From: Bacteroidota bacterium | Lineage (GTDB): Bacteria > Bacteroidota > Ignavibacteria > Ignavibacteriales > Ignavibacteriaceae | Length of the DNA stretch: 49,536 bases | Reading direction: 5' to 3' | NCBI GenBank assembly: GCA_021813585.1 | Contig: JAKAJV010000109.1 | Coordinates: 1 to 49,536, forward strand | Shown: in pieces, positions 8,715 to 17,077 of the stretch | How the letters are laid out: every line of letters begins with the position of its first letter | Numbering within the stretch: position 1 is the stretch's first letter | Made by a program: the position numbers and the translations under genes | The notes under the pieces: model-generated | The model's database searches: none | Seen by the model: only the letters and a program-made list of their open reading frames with translations | Told to the model about the DNA's origin: nothing

Positions 8715-9872
8715 ATGAAGAAGATGTTATTCCTTTCGGCAATAATTTTTTCCTTTGCGGTTGTAACTGCAAATGCACAGTTCGGCAGCTTTTTACAGAA
8801 AGCGAAGAATAAAGTTGAAAAAAAGATTATTAACTCAGTCGACAATTCAAATAAGAATAAAAACGGCAGTGCCAATACCGGAAATAACGAAAGCAAGAAT
8901 AACTCTGTTGGTAATTCAAACCAGACTCAGGACCTAATGGTTTATCGCAACTATGATTTTGTACCCGGGAATAAAATAATTTTTGAGTCGCAATTAGCAG
9001 ATGAAACAGTCGGGGAGATACCATCGCAGTTCACTTTACAGCAAGGGCAAATGGAAGTTGAAAATGATAACGGTGAAAATGTAATTCGTATTGATAAAGG
9101 CTCGGGAGCTACTTTTACACCAAGAATGTCCGTCCCTAATTATCTACCGGACCAATTTACCGTAGAATTTGATTTTAAAGATCGAAGATATGGAGTAGCC
9201 GACCTTGATATTCTTTTTGGAGATGGAAATAATATAATCCGGAGAATTAACTTTCAAGAGCAGGATGCCGTTAGATGGACAACAGGAACCGTGAATTATC
9301 CTTCGGGTCTTCACATAGGTTACAATGATCCGATGACATGGCATCATGTTGCAATTACAATTAACAAAAACGTCGGTAAAATTTATATCGATCAATTCAG
9401 GGTAGTATATGTAAATAACCTTACCGGCAAGGCGCAATCAATTATTTTTAATGTATGGCAATATTATAATTCCTTTATTAAAAATATACGCATAGCTGAA
9501 GGCGGGACTAATGTTTATAAAGAAGTAACTACCACCAGCAAAATTATTACGCACGGGATTTTATTTGATGTAAATAAAGCAACACTAAAACCACAGTCCA
9601 TGGGCACGATAAATGAGATTTACAACCTATTAAAAAAAGATCCTTCCCTTAAATTTGAAATTGACGGATTTACAGACAGCACCGGGAGCGCACAAAATAA
9701 TTTAGCCCTTTCACAGCAAAGAGCAGATGCCGTTAAAGCTCAGCTAGTTAATATGGGTATTGATGCATCAAGGCTAACGAGCAAAGGACTCGGCAGCACA
9801 AAGCCAATTGATACAAACGCTACTCCCGTAGGCAGAGCAAATAACAGGAGGGTTGAGTTCATTAAAATGTAA
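8715..9872 (+). CDS. OmpA-family protein with a lectin-like (LamG-type) domain
   Basis: A 385-residue envelope protein with a signal peptide ending near ANAQF. A low-complexity Asn/Ser/Lys linker (about 35-70) leads to a beta-rich module (about 75-265) that resembles concanavalin/LamG-type jelly rolls: LPDQFTVEFDFKDR, MTWHHVAITINKNVGKIYI and a closing IKNIRIAEGG. The C-terminal ~110 residues form an OmpA/MotB peptidoglycan-binding domain: ILFDVNKATLKPQS, FEIDGFTDSTG, LSQQRADAVK and GRANNRRVEF, including the Asp and Arg that bind diaminopimelate. The protein is probably fixed to the cell wall and displays the lectin-like module in the periplasm or at the outer membrane. A strong AAGGAG precedes the ATG. 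The OmpA call is firm; the lectin call rests on strand pattern only. Confidence 0.88.
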   Translation: MKKMLFLSAIIFSFAVVTANAQFGSFLQKAKNKVEKKIINSVDNSNKNKNGSANTGNNESKNNSVGNSNQTQDLMVYRNYDFVPGNKIIFESQLADETVGEIPSQFTLQQGQMEVENDNGENVIRIDKGSGATFTPRMSVPNYLPDQFTVEFDFKDRRYGVADLDILFGDGNNIIRRINFQEQDAVRWTTGTVNYPSGLHIGYNDPMTWHHVAITINKNVGKIYIDQFRVVYVNNLTGKAQSIIFNVWQYYNSFIKNIRIAEGGTNVYKEVTTTSKIITHGILFDVNKATLKPQSMGTINEIYNLLKKDPSLKFEIDGFTDSTGSAQNNLALSQQRADAVKAQLVNMGIDASRLTSKGLGSTKPIDTNATPVGRANNRRVEFIKM

Positions 9873-9935
9873 TTGATAATTCTTTCTAGTATAAAATTAA
9901 AGTGAATTTTTTAAATTTGAAAAGTTGAGGCAGCA

Positions 9936-10190
9936 ATGAAATTAAAGCTTAAGTATTTTTTATCGTTTAAGCCAGTAGTAATAGCATGCATCATCTCTTT
10001 CACCGCGTATGCACAAATTCCCGATCCAAGCTTCGAAAGCTGGGCATCGGGAAACCCCACCGGTTGGGCTATAACGAACAGCCCATCATTTAAAACCGTT
10101 ACACAAACTTCGGATGCTTACGCCGGTTTATATGCAGCTAAAGGTGAAACAATTAGTATTAATGGAATTATTATACCTCTTTCAATTTAA
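9936..10190 (+). pseudogene. Truncated secreted protein (N-terminal fragment)
   Basis: Only 84 residues: a signal peptide (VVIACIISFTAYAQ) followed by IPDPSFESWASGNPTGW and a TQTSDAYAGLYAAKG segment. This is the usual first ~60 residues of larger Bacteroidota/Ignavibacteria secreted proteins in which a carbohydrate-binding-like beta sandwich opens with N-x-x-F-E-x-W and continues for a few hundred residues, often to a T9SS tail. Here the frame stops at 10188-10190 right after ETISINGIIIP, and I could not find a continuation in the other two forward frames over the next ~100 bases. The simplest reading is a 3'-deleted remnant. It might instead be a small exported protein, but it lacks most of the expected fold. 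Confidence 0.6.
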
Positions 10191-10260
10191 TCCTCAAGTT
10201 GGAAAATCCTAATCCAATTCTTTATATTTACATCCAAAATTATCGTGCTTTTTTTTGTGG

Positions 10261-10278
10261 AAGAATAAAATTATTCTT
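10261..10278. repeat. Perfect A/T-rich inverted repeat
   Basis: AAGAATAA and TTATTCTT are separated by two bases. It lies in the 176-base gap between the truncated gene and the HNH frame. It could be a weak hairpin terminator for the upstream transcript or a protein binding site. Nothing else recognisable is in this gap apart from a GGAGG at 10324-10328. Confidence 0.4.
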
Positions 10279-10366
10279 GATTTCTAGAATGACGGTATAA
10301 AGCAAAATTGAGAAGATAATAACGGAGGCCGACTTCGAAACTGCGAAACATGTAAACGGTAAGCTT

Positions 10367-10867
10367 AATGCGAAAGTATTAATTCTTAATCAAAGTTACG
10401 AACCTTTAACCATTTGCAACATAAAAAAGGCAATTATACTAATATACCTGGGCAAGGCAGACCTTGTTAGAAACGACGACAGGAAAGAACTGCACAGCGT
10501 TAAGACAAGTTTTCCCTGGCCGAGCATTATAAAATTAAACCACTATATAAACGTCCCGTATAAAAAGGTAGTGCTTACTCGTAAAAATATTCTTAGGCGC
10601 GATTCTTATAAATGCTCATACTGCGGCAGGAGCGACCTCCCGTTAACGATTGATCATGTAGTCCCGAAATCCAAAGGCGGTGCCGATTCATGGGAGAACC
10701 TGGTTTGTGCTTGTACATCATGCAATAATAAGAAAGGCGACCGCACCCCGGATGAAGCGAAAATGATTCTTCATAATAAGCCGTTTAAGCCCAGCCACAT
10801 TATGTTTATAAAGCATGTGGTAGGCAAACTTGACGAGAACTGGAAGCCTTACCTTTATCTTTCTTAG
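10367..10867 (+). CDS. HNH endonuclease with unresolved start
   Basis: The frame encodes a small HNH nuclease of a type common in Bacteroidota. The N-terminal part reads VLILNQSYEPLTICNIKKAI and the nuclease domain has a first zinc pair (CSYCG), the HNH motif (TIDHVVPKSKGG, then ENLV and CNNKKG) and a second Cys pair (CACTSC). The C terminus is complete (GKLDENWKPYLYLS). The frame is open from 10301 but has no ATG, GTG or TTG until GTG 10571, which would remove the conserved first 68 residues; I therefore begin at the edge of recognisable similarity. A perfect GGAGG at 10324-10328 is not followed by a start codon. An out-of-frame ATG at 10368-10370 would fit if one base were missing just after it. 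The biological target of this family is unknown. Confidence 0.75.
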   Translation, partial: NAKVLILNQSYEPLTICNIKKAIILIYLGKADLVRNDDRKELHSVKTSFPWPSIIKLNHYINVPYKKVVLTRKNILRRDSYKCSYCGRSDLPLTIDHVVPKSKGGADSWENLVCACTSCNNKKGDRTPDEAKMILHNKPFKPSHIMFIKHVVGKLDENWKPYLYLS

Positions 10868-10961
10868 GTTTTTGAAAAGCATAAAAATTATTTTTAAAAC
10901 AATTTATTGGTAAATAAATTATTGAGTTATTTATCAAGTTTATTTAGACCATTATTATTAT

Positions 10962-10989
10962 TTTTCACTGCATCATTTAATATTATATT
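10962..10989 (+). promoter_or_regulatory. Candidate promoter of trpS and the long downstream run
   Basis: TTTTCA (10962-10967) and TATATT (10984-10989) are 16 bases apart, four and five matches to the sigma-70 consensus. The -10-like box ends six bases before the trpS ATG and no Shine-Dalgarno is visible, so the transcript could be leaderless. The surrounding ~128 bases are very A/T rich and hold no other signal I can support. Confidence 0.35.
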
Positions 10990-10995
10990 CTAATT

Positions 10996-11976
10996 ATGGC
11001 AAAAAAAAGAATTCTAAGCGGAATGCGCCCTACGGGAAAATTGCACATCGGTCATTATGTTGGCGCTCTTGAAAATTGGATTAAACTTCAGGATGAATAT
11101 GAAAGCTTCCATCTAATAGCCGATTACCATGTACTAACCACCAAGCTGGAAACGAACGATATTTACCAGGACTCGATAGATATGCTGATTGACTGGCTGG
11201 CTGCGGGACTGGACCCAGTTAAAAGCCCTATGTTCAGGCAGTCGAAAATTAAAGAGCATACCGAGCTTCATCTTTTGTTCAGCATGCTTATTACAGTAAA
11301 TCGGCTGGAAAGAAATCCTACTTTAAAAGACCAGATAAGGGATTTGAATATTGAGCAGGTAATATACGGTCATCTCGGCTACCCGGTTCTTCAATCGGCA
11401 GACATTCTGCTCTATAAAGGCAACGCTGTGCCTGTTGGAGATGACCAGGTTCCCCATATCGAAATCTCCAGGGAAATTGCCAGAAGGTTTAATAACCAGT
11501 ACGGCAATGTCTTCCCGGAACCGGAGCCGCTTTTAACGCAGTTTGCCAGACTGCCTGGTCTAGACGGCGGCGCGAAGATGAGCAAGTCTTTGAACAATAC
11601 AATACTTCTTTCCGATTCGCCGGAAGTAGTAAAGTCAAAATTAAAGAAGGCGGTTACCGATCCGAATAAGATTAGGAAAGGCGATCCCGGCAACCCGGAT
11701 ATATGCTTGGTCTTCGCTTACCACAAAAAATTTAACGATGCCGAAGTGCAGGAGATTGACAGCGGCTGCCGTTCCGGCGCGCTTGGATGCGTTGATTGTA
11801 AAATGAGATGCGCTGCAAAAATTTCTCTAATGCTAGAACCGATTATTGAAAGAAGAAAATATTACGAGCAAAGAATGGACGAAGTTGAAGATATACTTCG
11901 CCAAGGCGAACAAAGAGCGAAGCTTGTTGCGGAAGAAACTATGGCTGAAGTACGCGATAAAATGAAACTAGGTTAA
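10996..11976 (+). CDS. trpS: Tryptophanyl-tRNA synthetase
   Basis: Class I aminoacyl-tRNA synthetase of 326 residues that charges tRNA-Trp. The N terminus ILSGMRPTGKLHIGHYVGAL contains the HIGH signature used in ATP binding. GDDQVPHIEISREIARRFN lies in the central tryptophan-binding half, and GAKMSKSLNNTI is the KMSKS loop. Length is standard for bacterial TrpRS. The ATG at 10996 puts the catalytic fold at once at the N terminus, as in homologues, and there is no ribosome binding site in front of it. The scpA gene starts two bases after its stop, and trpS is the first of 18 closely packed genes. Confidence 0.97.
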   Translation: MAKKRILSGMRPTGKLHIGHYVGALENWIKLQDEYESFHLIADYHVLTTKLETNDIYQDSIDMLIDWLAAGLDPVKSPMFRQSKIKEHTELHLLFSMLITVNRLERNPTLKDQIRDLNIEQVIYGHLGYPVLQSADILLYKGNAVPVGDDQVPHIEISREIARRFNNQYGNVFPEPEPLLTQFARLPGLDGGAKMSKSLNNTILLSDSPEVVKSKLKKAVTDPNKIRKGDPGNPDICLVFAYHKKFNDAEVQEIDSGCRSGALGCVDCKMRCAAKISLMLEPIIERRKYYEQRMDEVEDILRQGEQRAKLVAEETMAEVRDKMKLG

Positions 11977-11978
11977 AA

Positions 11979-12698
11979 TTGTACAAGATAAAATTAGAGC
12001 AGTTTGAAGGACCTCTGGACCTTCTACTTTTTTTCATCAAGCGGGATGAATTGAACATCTACGACATCCCGATCTCCAAAATTACAAAAGAATTTTTGGA
12101 GTACGTGAACTTTATTAAAATGCTTGATCTGGAAGTTGCCGGAGACTTCATTCTAATGGCTTCTACTTTGATGCACATTAAAGTTAGAATGCTTCTGCCC
12201 AGGGAGGTTGATGAAAAAGGCGAGGAGATCGATCCCCGCGCAGAGCTTATTCAGGCTTTGCTTGAGTATAAGAGATATAAGGAGATGTCCGATGATCTTT
12301 CTTTCATGGAATCCGGCCAGAGGAAGATAAGCTACAGAGGAAATTATTCCAAGGATGTTAAAGAGTCCCCGCCCGAGTTCGAGGTTCTATTAAAGAATGT
12401 TACCGTCTTCGACCTGGCCAAGGCATTTAAGAAAGCAATTGAAAACCTAAAGCCGGAAGTTTTTCACGAAGTAAAGAAGATAAACATTACCATAGATGAG
12501 CAGATTACTTTTATAATGAACAGCCTTGAGGAAAACCCGGAACTGCACTTCCTTAGCCTGGTTAACGAGATGCGCGAGAAGATAAGGATAGTAATTACTT
12601 TTGTTGCTCTGCTGGAGCTGACTAAAATGGGTATGATAGGATTAAAAGAGTCGAGTGATTTTAACGATTTTGTAATCATTAAGTTGAACAATGGATAA
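11979..12698 (+). CDS. scpA: Segregation and condensation protein A
   Basis: Kleisin subunit (239 aa) of the bacterial SMC-ScpAB condensin complex, which compacts and helps segregate the chromosome. The N terminus KLEQFEGPLDLLLFFIKRDE is the hallmark of ScpA and binds the SMC neck. IYDIPISKITKEFLEY follows, and the C-terminal winged helix (about 165-239) would bind the SMC head. I use TTG 11979: it places the conserved motif right at the N terminus, and trpS stops two bases before. The scpB start overlaps its last codons by eight bases, so the two subunits are probably translationally coupled. The smc gene itself is not in the window. Confidence 0.95.
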   Translation: MYKIKLEQFEGPLDLLLFFIKRDELNIYDIPISKITKEFLEYVNFIKMLDLEVAGDFILMASTLMHIKVRMLLPREVDEKGEEIDPRAELIQALLEYKRYKEMSDDLSFMESGQRKISYRGNYSKDVKESPPEFEVLLKNVTVFDLAKAFKKAIENLKPEVFHEVKKINITIDEQITFIMNSLEENPELHFLSLVNEMREKIRIVITFVALLELTKMGMIGLKESSDFNDFVIIKLNNG

Positions 12699-13344
12699 TA
12701 TTTATAATTCGGTAATTGAAGGCCTGATTTTTTCATCGGATGAGCCTTTACCGGCAGCCGAGATAATTAAAGCTGTAAAGGGAATCGACGGCGAGGATAT
12801 ACAAATTTCAGCCGATGAAATTGAATGCTGTGTTGATGAACTGAATAAAAATTATGATGAGAAGAACATCGCCTTTCAGATTGTTAAGATTGCCGGAGGC
12901 TATTTGTTCGCAACCAAACCGGAATACGCCAAGTATATCGGGTATTTATCTTCAGAAAAAAGCAAGCGAAGACTGAGCCAGGCAGCATTGGAAACGTTAG
13001 CCATAATTGCCTACAAGCAGCCTATTACAAAGCCTGAACTGGAATCCATACGCGGAGTTAATTCGGATTATATTTTAAATACGCTGCTGGAAAAAAATCT
13101 TATCTCTATTACCGGCAGGGCAGAAACCATCGGCAGGCCTTTACTATACGGCACTACCGATGAATTTCTGAAATATTTCGGACTGAACAAACTGAGCGAT
13201 CTTCCAAAGCCCAGAGAAGTTGAAGAGATTATGAGGGATGAGGACTTTATTGAGCAGAAACAAAAAATTATGATGAACCTAATTGAAGAAACATTAGAGA
13301 ACGAATCCGCAGAAGACAACAATGACACTGATACGGCTGAATAA
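12691..13344 (+). CDS. scpB: Segregation and condensation protein B
   Basis: Partner of ScpA in the SMC condensin complex. The 217-residue protein has the two winged-helix domains of the family: the first at about residues 1-90 and the second at about 95-170 with LSQAALETLAIIAYKQPITK, EIESIRGV-like ELESIRGVNSDYIL, and GRPLLYGTTDEFLKYFGL. The C-terminal ~45 residues are acidic and probably disordered, which is normal for ScpB. ATG 12691 overlaps scpA by eight bases. rluB begins 23 bases before the scpB stop, the usual scpA-scpB-rluB order in many bacteria. Confidence 0.95.
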   Translation: MDNIYNSVIEGLIFSSDEPLPAAEIIKAVKGIDGEDIQISADEIECCVDELNKNYDEKNIAFQIVKIAGGYLFATKPEYAKYIGYLSSEKSKRRLSQAALETLAIIAYKQPITKPELESIRGVNSDYILNTLLEKNLISITGRAETIGRPLLYGTTDEFLKYFGLNKLSDLPKPREVEEIMRDEDFIEQKQKIMMNLIEETLENESAEDNNDTDTAE

Positions 13345-14035
13345 ATATATTTCCGACAGCGGAATAACTTCCCGGAGAAAAGCCGATGAGCTTATACTGC
13401 AGGGGCGTGTTTCCGTTAACGGCAGGGCTGTTTTTGACTTACCGATGAAAGTTGATGACGAAAAAGATATAGTTTACCTGGACGGCGAGGTTATAAAAGC
13501 AAAGCGGCATTTTTATTTCCTTCTGAACAAGCCCAAGGGAGTGGTAACCACAACCAAGGATGAAAAAAACAGAAGGACAGTAATTGAGCTTTTAAAAACA
13601 AAAGAGAGGATTTATCCGGTTGGCAGGCTGGACTATAATACTACCGGCGTGTTATTGCTTACAAACGACGGCGAATTCTCGAACTTCCTTACTCATCCTA
13701 AAAATAAAGTTCCAAGAGAATACGAGGTAAAGCTAGACCGGCCGATTGCTGATGAAGATAAATTGAAGTTGTTGAAAGGTGTTTATATCTACGGCAATAA
13801 AGGAGTGTTTACTAAAATAGTATTTCCGAAGAAGAACGACAGGAAATTTGTAATTGTAACTTCGGTGGAAGGCAGAAACCATTTTGTGAAAAATATGTTT
13901 AAGACTTTGAGTTATAACGTTATGTCGCTAAATAGAAAAAGCTATGCGGGAATAGTTGCCGATGTTCCGGTCGGTGCGTACAGGGAATTAACCATATCAG
14001 AAATAAAGGGAGTAATTAAAAACTATGGGGGCTAA
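13322..14035 (+). CDS. rluB: 23S rRNA pseudouridine synthase, RluB/RsuA family
   Basis: RNA-modifying enzyme (237 aa) that converts a uridine of ribosomal RNA to pseudouridine. An N-terminal S4 RNA-binding domain (LNKYISDSGITSRRKADELI, residues ~5-60) precedes the catalytic domain. The active-site motif GRLDYNTTGVLLLTNDGEF, with the catalytic Asp, is at about residues 101-119, and the RsuA-type VEGRNHFVKNMF appears near residue 185. Location after scpB favours RluB (23S U2605) over RsuA (16S), but sequence alone does not settle this. It overlaps scpB by 23 bases and dacB by 11 bases. Confidence 0.92.
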   Translation: MTLIRLNKYISDSGITSRRKADELILQGRVSVNGRAVFDLPMKVDDEKDIVYLDGEVIKAKRHFYFLLNKPKGVVTTTKDEKNRRTVIELLKTKERIYPVGRLDYNTTGVLLLTNDGEFSNFLTHPKNKVPREYEVKLDRPIADEDKLKLLKGVYIYGNKGVFTKIVFPKKNDRKFVIVTSVEGRNHFVKNMFKTLSYNVMSLNRKSYAGIVADVPVGAYRELTISEIKGVIKNYGG

Positions 14036-15527
14036 AATATTCTTTGTGTTTTTTGTATTCGTACTTTTTACGGCGGCATCCTTTCCCCAAGAGGCAGCAA
14101 GGGATACGATACCTAAATATGCTTATTCAACTATCTCCGAATTCTGGTCGCAAATGAACGACATATTCAACGACCCCAACTTCAGCAATGCCGAATGGGG
14201 TGTTGTTATTCAATCTCTAGAGACCGGTGAATACTTTTATAAGCGGAATGAGGACAAACTCTTTATGCCCGCTTCCAACCTTAAATTATTTACAACTGCA
14301 GCCGGACTTTTAATATTGGGAAGCGAGTACAGGTTCCAGACAAACATTTATATGAACGGACATGTGGACGGCTCTACTTTGAATGGAGACCTTGTTGTGC
14401 AGGGAAGAGGCGATCCGACAATTTCCGGCAGGTTCTATGACGACGATATGCTGAAAGTTTTTAACAACTGGGCAGATTCGCTGCTGGACAACGGTATAGA
14501 CGAAATTACCGGAAATATTATCGGCGACGACGATGCCTTTGATGCGGTAGGGCTAGGAACCGGCTGGCAGTGGGACTATGAAAGCAGCTGGTTCGCTGCG
14601 CCTTCAAGCGCTATTTCATTTAATGATAACTGCGTTGATATTACCGTTACCGTCAATAAAAAAAATCACCAGCCGCAGATTACTGTTATGCCGGAGACGA
14701 AGTATATTATTATCCTGAACAAAGTAGTTACCGTTCCCAAGGATTCGGTTACCTCAATTAATACTTACAGGGAACTCGGCACCAATGTAATTACTGTTTA
14801 CGGAACTATTAGAGATAACAACGACTCAGTAAAAACTTATGTGTCGGTAAATAATCCGACTCAATTTGCCATGGTTGTACTAAAAGATGTTTTAAAGAAG
14901 AAGGGAATTACAATCGGCGGGTACCCCATAGACATTAACGATATGCCGGTTCCGCTGGATTATGCAAAGATGAAAAAATTGTTTACTCAATATTCTCCGC
15001 CATTAAAAGAGATCATCAAAGTAATAAATAAGAACAGCCAGAATCTATACGCAGAGCAGCTTCTTAAGACCATCGGCCTGGAGTCCTACGGTTACGGCAA
15101 TGTGGAAAACGGAGTACGGGCAGAGAACAAAGTATTAAAAGAGATGGGCATCAATCCAGAGAGTCTGAGCATTGTTGACGGCAGCGGGCTCTCCAGGCTG
15201 GACCTTGTTACGCCCAAACAAATAGTTGCTCTTTTAAGCTTTATGTATAAGAATAAAAATTTCATCCCATTCTTTAACTCGCTGCCTATTGCGGGTGTTG
15301 ATGGGACACTTGGCGACAGGATGCAGAATACAAAGGCCCAAGGCAAGATACGGGCGAAGACAGGTTTCCTGGAAGGCGTTAGAAGCCTTTCCGGTTATGC
15401 ATTCACCGGGGATAACGAGCCGGTTGCTTTCTCTATTATCGTTAACAATTTTAATGTGCCAGTTAAACTGGCGGAGAATATTCAAGATTTAGTATGTTTG
15501 CGGCTCGCAAACTTTAAAAGAAAATGA
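14025..15527 (+). CDS. dacB: D-alanyl-D-alanine carboxypeptidase/endopeptidase (PBP4 type)
   Basis: Periplasmic penicillin-binding protein of class C (500 aa) that trims or cuts peptide cross-links in peptidoglycan. A signal peptide ([17 protein letters not shown]) is followed by the peptidase S13 fold. The three active-site motifs are present: SNLK with nucleophile Ser84 and Lys87, SQN in [15 protein letters not shown], and KTG in [11 protein letters not shown]. The long insertion between the first and second motifs (about residues 110-330) is typical of PBP4. It overlaps rluB by 11 bases and lysS by four bases (ATGA), so it is embedded in the packed gene run. Confidence 0.94.
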   Translation: MGAKIFFVFFVFVLFTAASFPQEAARDTIPKYAYSTISEFWSQMNDIFNDPNFSNAEWGVVIQSLETGEYFYKRNEDKLFMPASNLKLFTTAAGLLILGSEYRFQTNIYMNGHVDGSTLNGDLVVQGRGDPTISGRFYDDDMLKVFNNWADSLLDNGIDEITGNIIGDDDAFDAVGLGTGWQWDYESSWFAAPSSAISFNDNCVDITVTVNKKNHQPQITVMPETKYIIILNKVVTVPKDSVTSINTYRELGTNVITVYGTIRDNNDSVKTYVSVNNPTQFAMVVLKDVLKKKGITIGGYPIDINDMPVPLDYAKMKKLFTQYSPPLKEIIKVINKNSQNLYAEQLLKTIGLESYGYGNVENGVRAENKVLKEMGINPESLSIVDGSGLSRLDLVTPKQIVALLSFMYKNKNFIPFFNSLPIAGVDGTLGDRMQNTKAQGKIRAKTGFLEGVRSLSGYAFTGDNEPVAFSIIVNNFNVPVKLAENIQDLVCLRLANFKRK

Positions 15528-17047
15528 ACGGAGGATTAGTGGAAAATAATACACAGCCGGATATAAATGTTTTAATAAAAAGAAGGTTTGAGGAACTTGA
15601 AGAATTAAAGCAAAAAGGCTTCGAGCCTTTCGCTTACTCTTTCGACGTTAATTCCGATTCTACAGATATTAAAAATAATTTTAAGGAAGATGAAAAAAGA
15701 ATTGTAAGAATTGCCGGTAGAATAATGGCTATCAGAAGAATGGGTAAAGCATCGTTTGCCCACCTTCAAGACCATAACGACAGAATTCAGATTTACCTCA
15801 GGAAAGACGACATCGGCGATGCATATGATGCTTTTAAACTGCTCGATATCGGCGATATAATCGGCATAGAAGGATTTGTCTTTAAAACAAAGACCGGCGA
15901 GATATCTGTGCATGTAACTTCTATGACTCTGCTGTCAAAAACTCTTCGCCCCCTGCCGATTGCAAAAGAAACAATTGACGAGCAGGGGAATAAAATAATT
16001 CACGATCAATTTGCGGATAAAGAATTGCGCTACCGGCAAAGGTACGTAGACTTAATAGTTAACAGCGAGATAAGGGACGTCTTTGTTAAAAGGAGCAGGA
16101 CAATTTCCGCGATGAGAAAATTTCTAGACTCAAACGGCTATCTGGAAGTTGAGACTCCTATTTTACAGCCGCTTTACGGAGGCGCTGCTGCAAGGCCATT
16201 CATTACCCATCATAACACTCTGGATACCGATCTGTATTTGAGGATTGCCGATGAACTGTATCTGAAGAGATTAATTGTAGGCGGGTTTAACGGCGTTTAT
16301 GAAATCTCCAAGGACTTTAGGAACGAAGGCATGGATAAAACGCATAACCCCGAGTTTACTATGATGGAACTTTATGTTCCGTACAAAGACTATGAATGGA
16401 TGATGAAATTTGTGGAAGAGATGATCCATAATATTTGTATGCAGGTATTTCAGACTCTCGATTTTGAATTTGACGGCAACAAAATAAATTTTACTTCGCC
16501 TTGGAAAAGAATCTCGATGCTGGATGCGATAAAAGAGAAAACAGGGCTGGATGTATTGACGGCATCTGTTAGCGAGTTGAAAGGCTCGGCGAAAAAGTTA
16601 GGCATAGATATTTTAGGGCTTGAGACTAAGGGGAAGCTGATTGATGAAATTTTCAGTGCATCGGTTCAGCCGGAGCTAATCCAGCCGACGTTCGTAGTGG
16701 ATTATCCTCTTGAATTATCTCCTTTGGCAAAAAAGCACCGCACAAAAAGCGGAGTAGTGGAAAGATTTGAGGGCTATGTAGCAGGCAGGGAAATATGCAA
16801 TGCATTTTCGGAACTGAATGATCCGATAGACCAGAAAGCCAGGTTTGAAGGCCAAAAGAAAATGCGTGAGGAAGGCGATGAAGAGGCTCATCAAATTGAT
16901 GAGGATTTTATAAGAGCGCTTGAATACGGCATGCCGCCTACCGCAGGTCTCGGCATTGGTATCGACCGCCTGGTTATGCTGCTTACAAACCAGACATCTA
17001 TTAGGGATGTAATTTTCTTCCCTCAAATGAAACCGGAAAGCAAATAA
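15524..17047 (+). CDS. lysS: Lysyl-tRNA synthetase, class II
   Basis: Cytoplasmic enzyme (507 aa) that charges tRNA-Lys. The N-terminal OB-fold anticodon-binding domain (about 60-160) contains [21 protein letters not shown]. The class II catalytic core follows: [20 protein letters not shown], motif 2 at [19 protein letters not shown], and motif 3 at [14 protein letters not shown] near the C terminus. Length is standard. The ATG at 15524 overlaps the dacB stop in an ATGA arrangement and has a GAGGATTAG-like stretch just inside; residues before the OB fold are poorly conserved, so a start at the in-frame GTG (residue 6) is also possible. Confidence 0.97.
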   Translation: MNGGLVENNTQPDINVLIKRRFEELEELKQKGFEPFAYSFDVNSDSTDIKNNFKEDEKRIVRIAGRIMAIRRMGKASFAHLQDHNDRIQIYLRKDDIGDAYDAFKLLDIGDIIGIEGFVFKTKTGEISVHVTSMTLLSKTLRPLPIAKETIDEQGNKIIHDQFADKELRYRQRYVDLIVNSEIRDVFVKRSRTISAMRKFLDSNGYLEVETPILQPLYGGAAARPFITHHNTLDTDLYLRIADELYLKRLIVGGFNGVYEISKDFRNEGMDKTHNPEFTMMELYVPYKDYEWMMKFVEEMIHNICMQVFQTLDFEFDGNKINFTSPWKRISMLDAIKEKTGLDVLTASVSELKGSAKKLGIDILGLETKGKLIDEIFSASVQPELIQPTFVVDYPLELSPLAKKHRTKSGVVERFEGYVAGREICNAFSELNDPIDQKARFEGQKKMREEGDEEAHQIDEDFIRALEYGMPPTAGLGIGIDRLVMLLTNQTSIRDVIFFPQMKPESK

Positions 17048-17077
17048 TACCAGTTGAATATTTAAAGGATTACTTAC

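Noticed and set aside
3084-10190. Polysaccharide-utilisation locus
   Set aside because: No SusC/SusD pair, glycoside hydrolase or transporter is present; only a sensor pair and surface proteins are seen.
10571-10573. GTG 10571 as start of the HNH protein
   Set aside because: It would remove the conserved N-terminal third that is clearly encoded in frame upstream.
10301-10867. HNH gene as part of a restriction or defence system
   Set aside because: There is no methyltransferase, helicase or other defence partner next to it, and this HNH type is common as a single gene.
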